DNA from: Ophioceras dolichostomum
Taxonomy: Eukaryota > Ascomycota > Sordariomycetes > Magnaporthales > Ophioceraceae
DNA: 64,000 nucleotides
Direction: 5' to 3'
NCBI GenBank assembly: GCA_003049485.1
Contig: PYST01000112.1
Coordinates: forward strand, 1-64,000
Translations under genes and position numbers: made by a program
Notes under the pieces: model-generated
What the model saw: only the letters and a program-made list of their open reading frames with translations
Database searches by the model: none
What the model was told of the DNA's origin: nothing
In this document: positions 63,371-64,000 of the stretch, piece after piece
How positions within the stretch are numbered: position 1 is the stretch's first letter
How the letters are laid out: every line of letters starts with the position of its first letter

Positions 63371-64000
63371 TTAAGCCAGACTCAGCCTCGGACCATGGCG
63401 AGGAACCCGCAACGTAGTCTTCCCATCCTCATCGCTGCCAAAATCAGGGAAGGCGAGTGTCGGCGGCGCCTTGCCGGCAGCGACGACGTTGTTGTTACCG
63501 CCGCCGCTCCCGCCCATGCTCTTCCGGCTGCTTCCCCTGCCCCAGCCGTTATTACCATTACCACGGGAGGGCATCAGCCTCGCGATGAAGTTGCGGTCAT
63601 CCATCGTGCCTCCCCGCGGGAGCAGGCCCGGCATCTTAGCCTTGCGGGCGTACGCCTGCTGGAACGAATGCAGGCTCAGGCGCGCCTCCCTGGTCGCGCA
63701 CAGGCCGTCGAGGTGGACGAAGACCCGGCGGCAGCGCGCCTCCTCGTCTTCGAGGACGATGGCGTCTTTGACCGAGGACGGACGGCCCTCGTCGTCGCCG
63801 GCGTGTTGTTGCTGCTTTGGGCGCCGCTGCTGCATTATAGCTGCTGTTGTGGCCGAGGGCCGCAGGAACGCCGTCTTCTCGCTGCTTAACCCCTTTCGAG
63901 AGGCCGCCGGCACGTTGTCGCTTAGGAGGGCGGATTGGGAGGCGTAGGCGCGGGTCATGGTCTCCATGTTTTGAGCCGTGAGGAGCTCGGAGTGGAAGCG
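63371..64000 (-). CDS. Partial gene at the window edge, C-terminal part, unrecognised
   Basis: The frame is open from the right edge of the window (through RFHSELLTAQNMETMTR) to the TAA at 63371-63373, so the start lies outside. The visible part has charged helices (LHSFQQAYARKAKM), an acidic patch, a Gly/Asn-rich low-complexity segment (NGNNGWGRGSS, GGSGGGNNN) and a Leu/Arg end. I do not recognise a domain; the ATG at 63967 is unlikely to be the true start because the frame upstream reads equally well. Confidence 0.55.
   Translation of the reverse strand, partial: RFHSELLTAQNMETMTRAYASQSALLSDNVPAASRKGLSSEKTAFLRPSATTAAIMQQRRPKQQQHAGDDEGRPSSVKDAIVLEDEEARCRRVFVHLDGLCATREARLSLHSFQQAYARKAKMPGLLPRGGTMDDRNFIARLMPSRGNGNNGWGRGSSRKSMGGSGGGNNNVVAAGKAPPTLAFPDFGSDEDGKTTLRVPRHGPRLSLA

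Overview
The window looks like a filamentous ascomycete (Pezizomycotina, probably a Sordariomycete). Its genes are GC-rich and carry short introns with GTRAGT donors, CTAAC-type branch sites and YAG/AAG ends. The protein families are typically fungal: HET, a fungal NLR with a PNP_UDP front end, DUF6594, fungal CorA-like proteins, F-box/leucine-rich-type proteins, an NPP1/NLP protein, a GH17 glucanase and a HAM1-like protein. No tRNA, rRNA or CRISPR array was found.

Layout. 0.7-3.4 kb: two secreted-protein genes, a CVNH-like lectin with an in-frame TGA and a GH17 glucanase with a 1-nt frameshift. 3.8-5.6 kb: an intact MFS transporter (minus). 7.7-10.9 kb: a large unrecognised membrane protein ending in three Cys/His repeats (minus). 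11.8-12.6 kb: a GPI-type Cys-rich protein. 14.2-18.6 kb: two F-box genes in tandem, the second with an in-frame TAG. 19.3-20.6 kb: an NAD-dependent epimerase with a (KE)n tail. 21.0-24.1 kb: a HET gene broken by a 229-bp solo LTR, premature stops and a frameshift, convergent with a DUF6594 gene. 24.5-26.4 kb: a decayed pogo/Fot-like DNA transposon, followed by a MITE. 28.3-31.2 kb: an MDR oxidoreductase convergent with a five-part CorA-like gene. 32.9-37.2 kb: a decayed PNP_UDP-NB-ARC-TPR NLR. 38.8-40.3 kb: a second, frameshifted CorA-like gene. 41.2-45.7 kb: intact housekeeping-type genes (transaldolase, HAM1-like). 45.7-53.5 kb: an accessory block with two inverted MITE copies bracketing two broken, unrecognised minus-strand genes, plus minisatellites and a 238-bp tandem repeat. 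53.6 kb: a 59-residue Cys-rich protein encoded by three small exons. 54-58.8 kb: gene-poor, with one decayed coding trace. 58.8-62.5 kb: an NLP and a TANGO2-like gene. The right edge cuts a minus-strand gene.

How the parts relate. Conserved metabolic and cell-biology genes (transaldolase, HAM1-like, TANGO2, MDR, MFS) look intact. Self/non-self and secreted-interaction genes (HET, NLR, one CorA-like, CVNH, GH17, one F-box) are broken by nonsense changes that could be C-to-T, by small indels often at homopolymers, and by one LTR insertion. This fits an accessory compartment under relaxed selection or a RIP-like process. Some of the single-base frameshifts could instead be sequence errors, so raw-read checks matter. 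All intron models were inferred by eye from splice signals, reading phase and family motifs.
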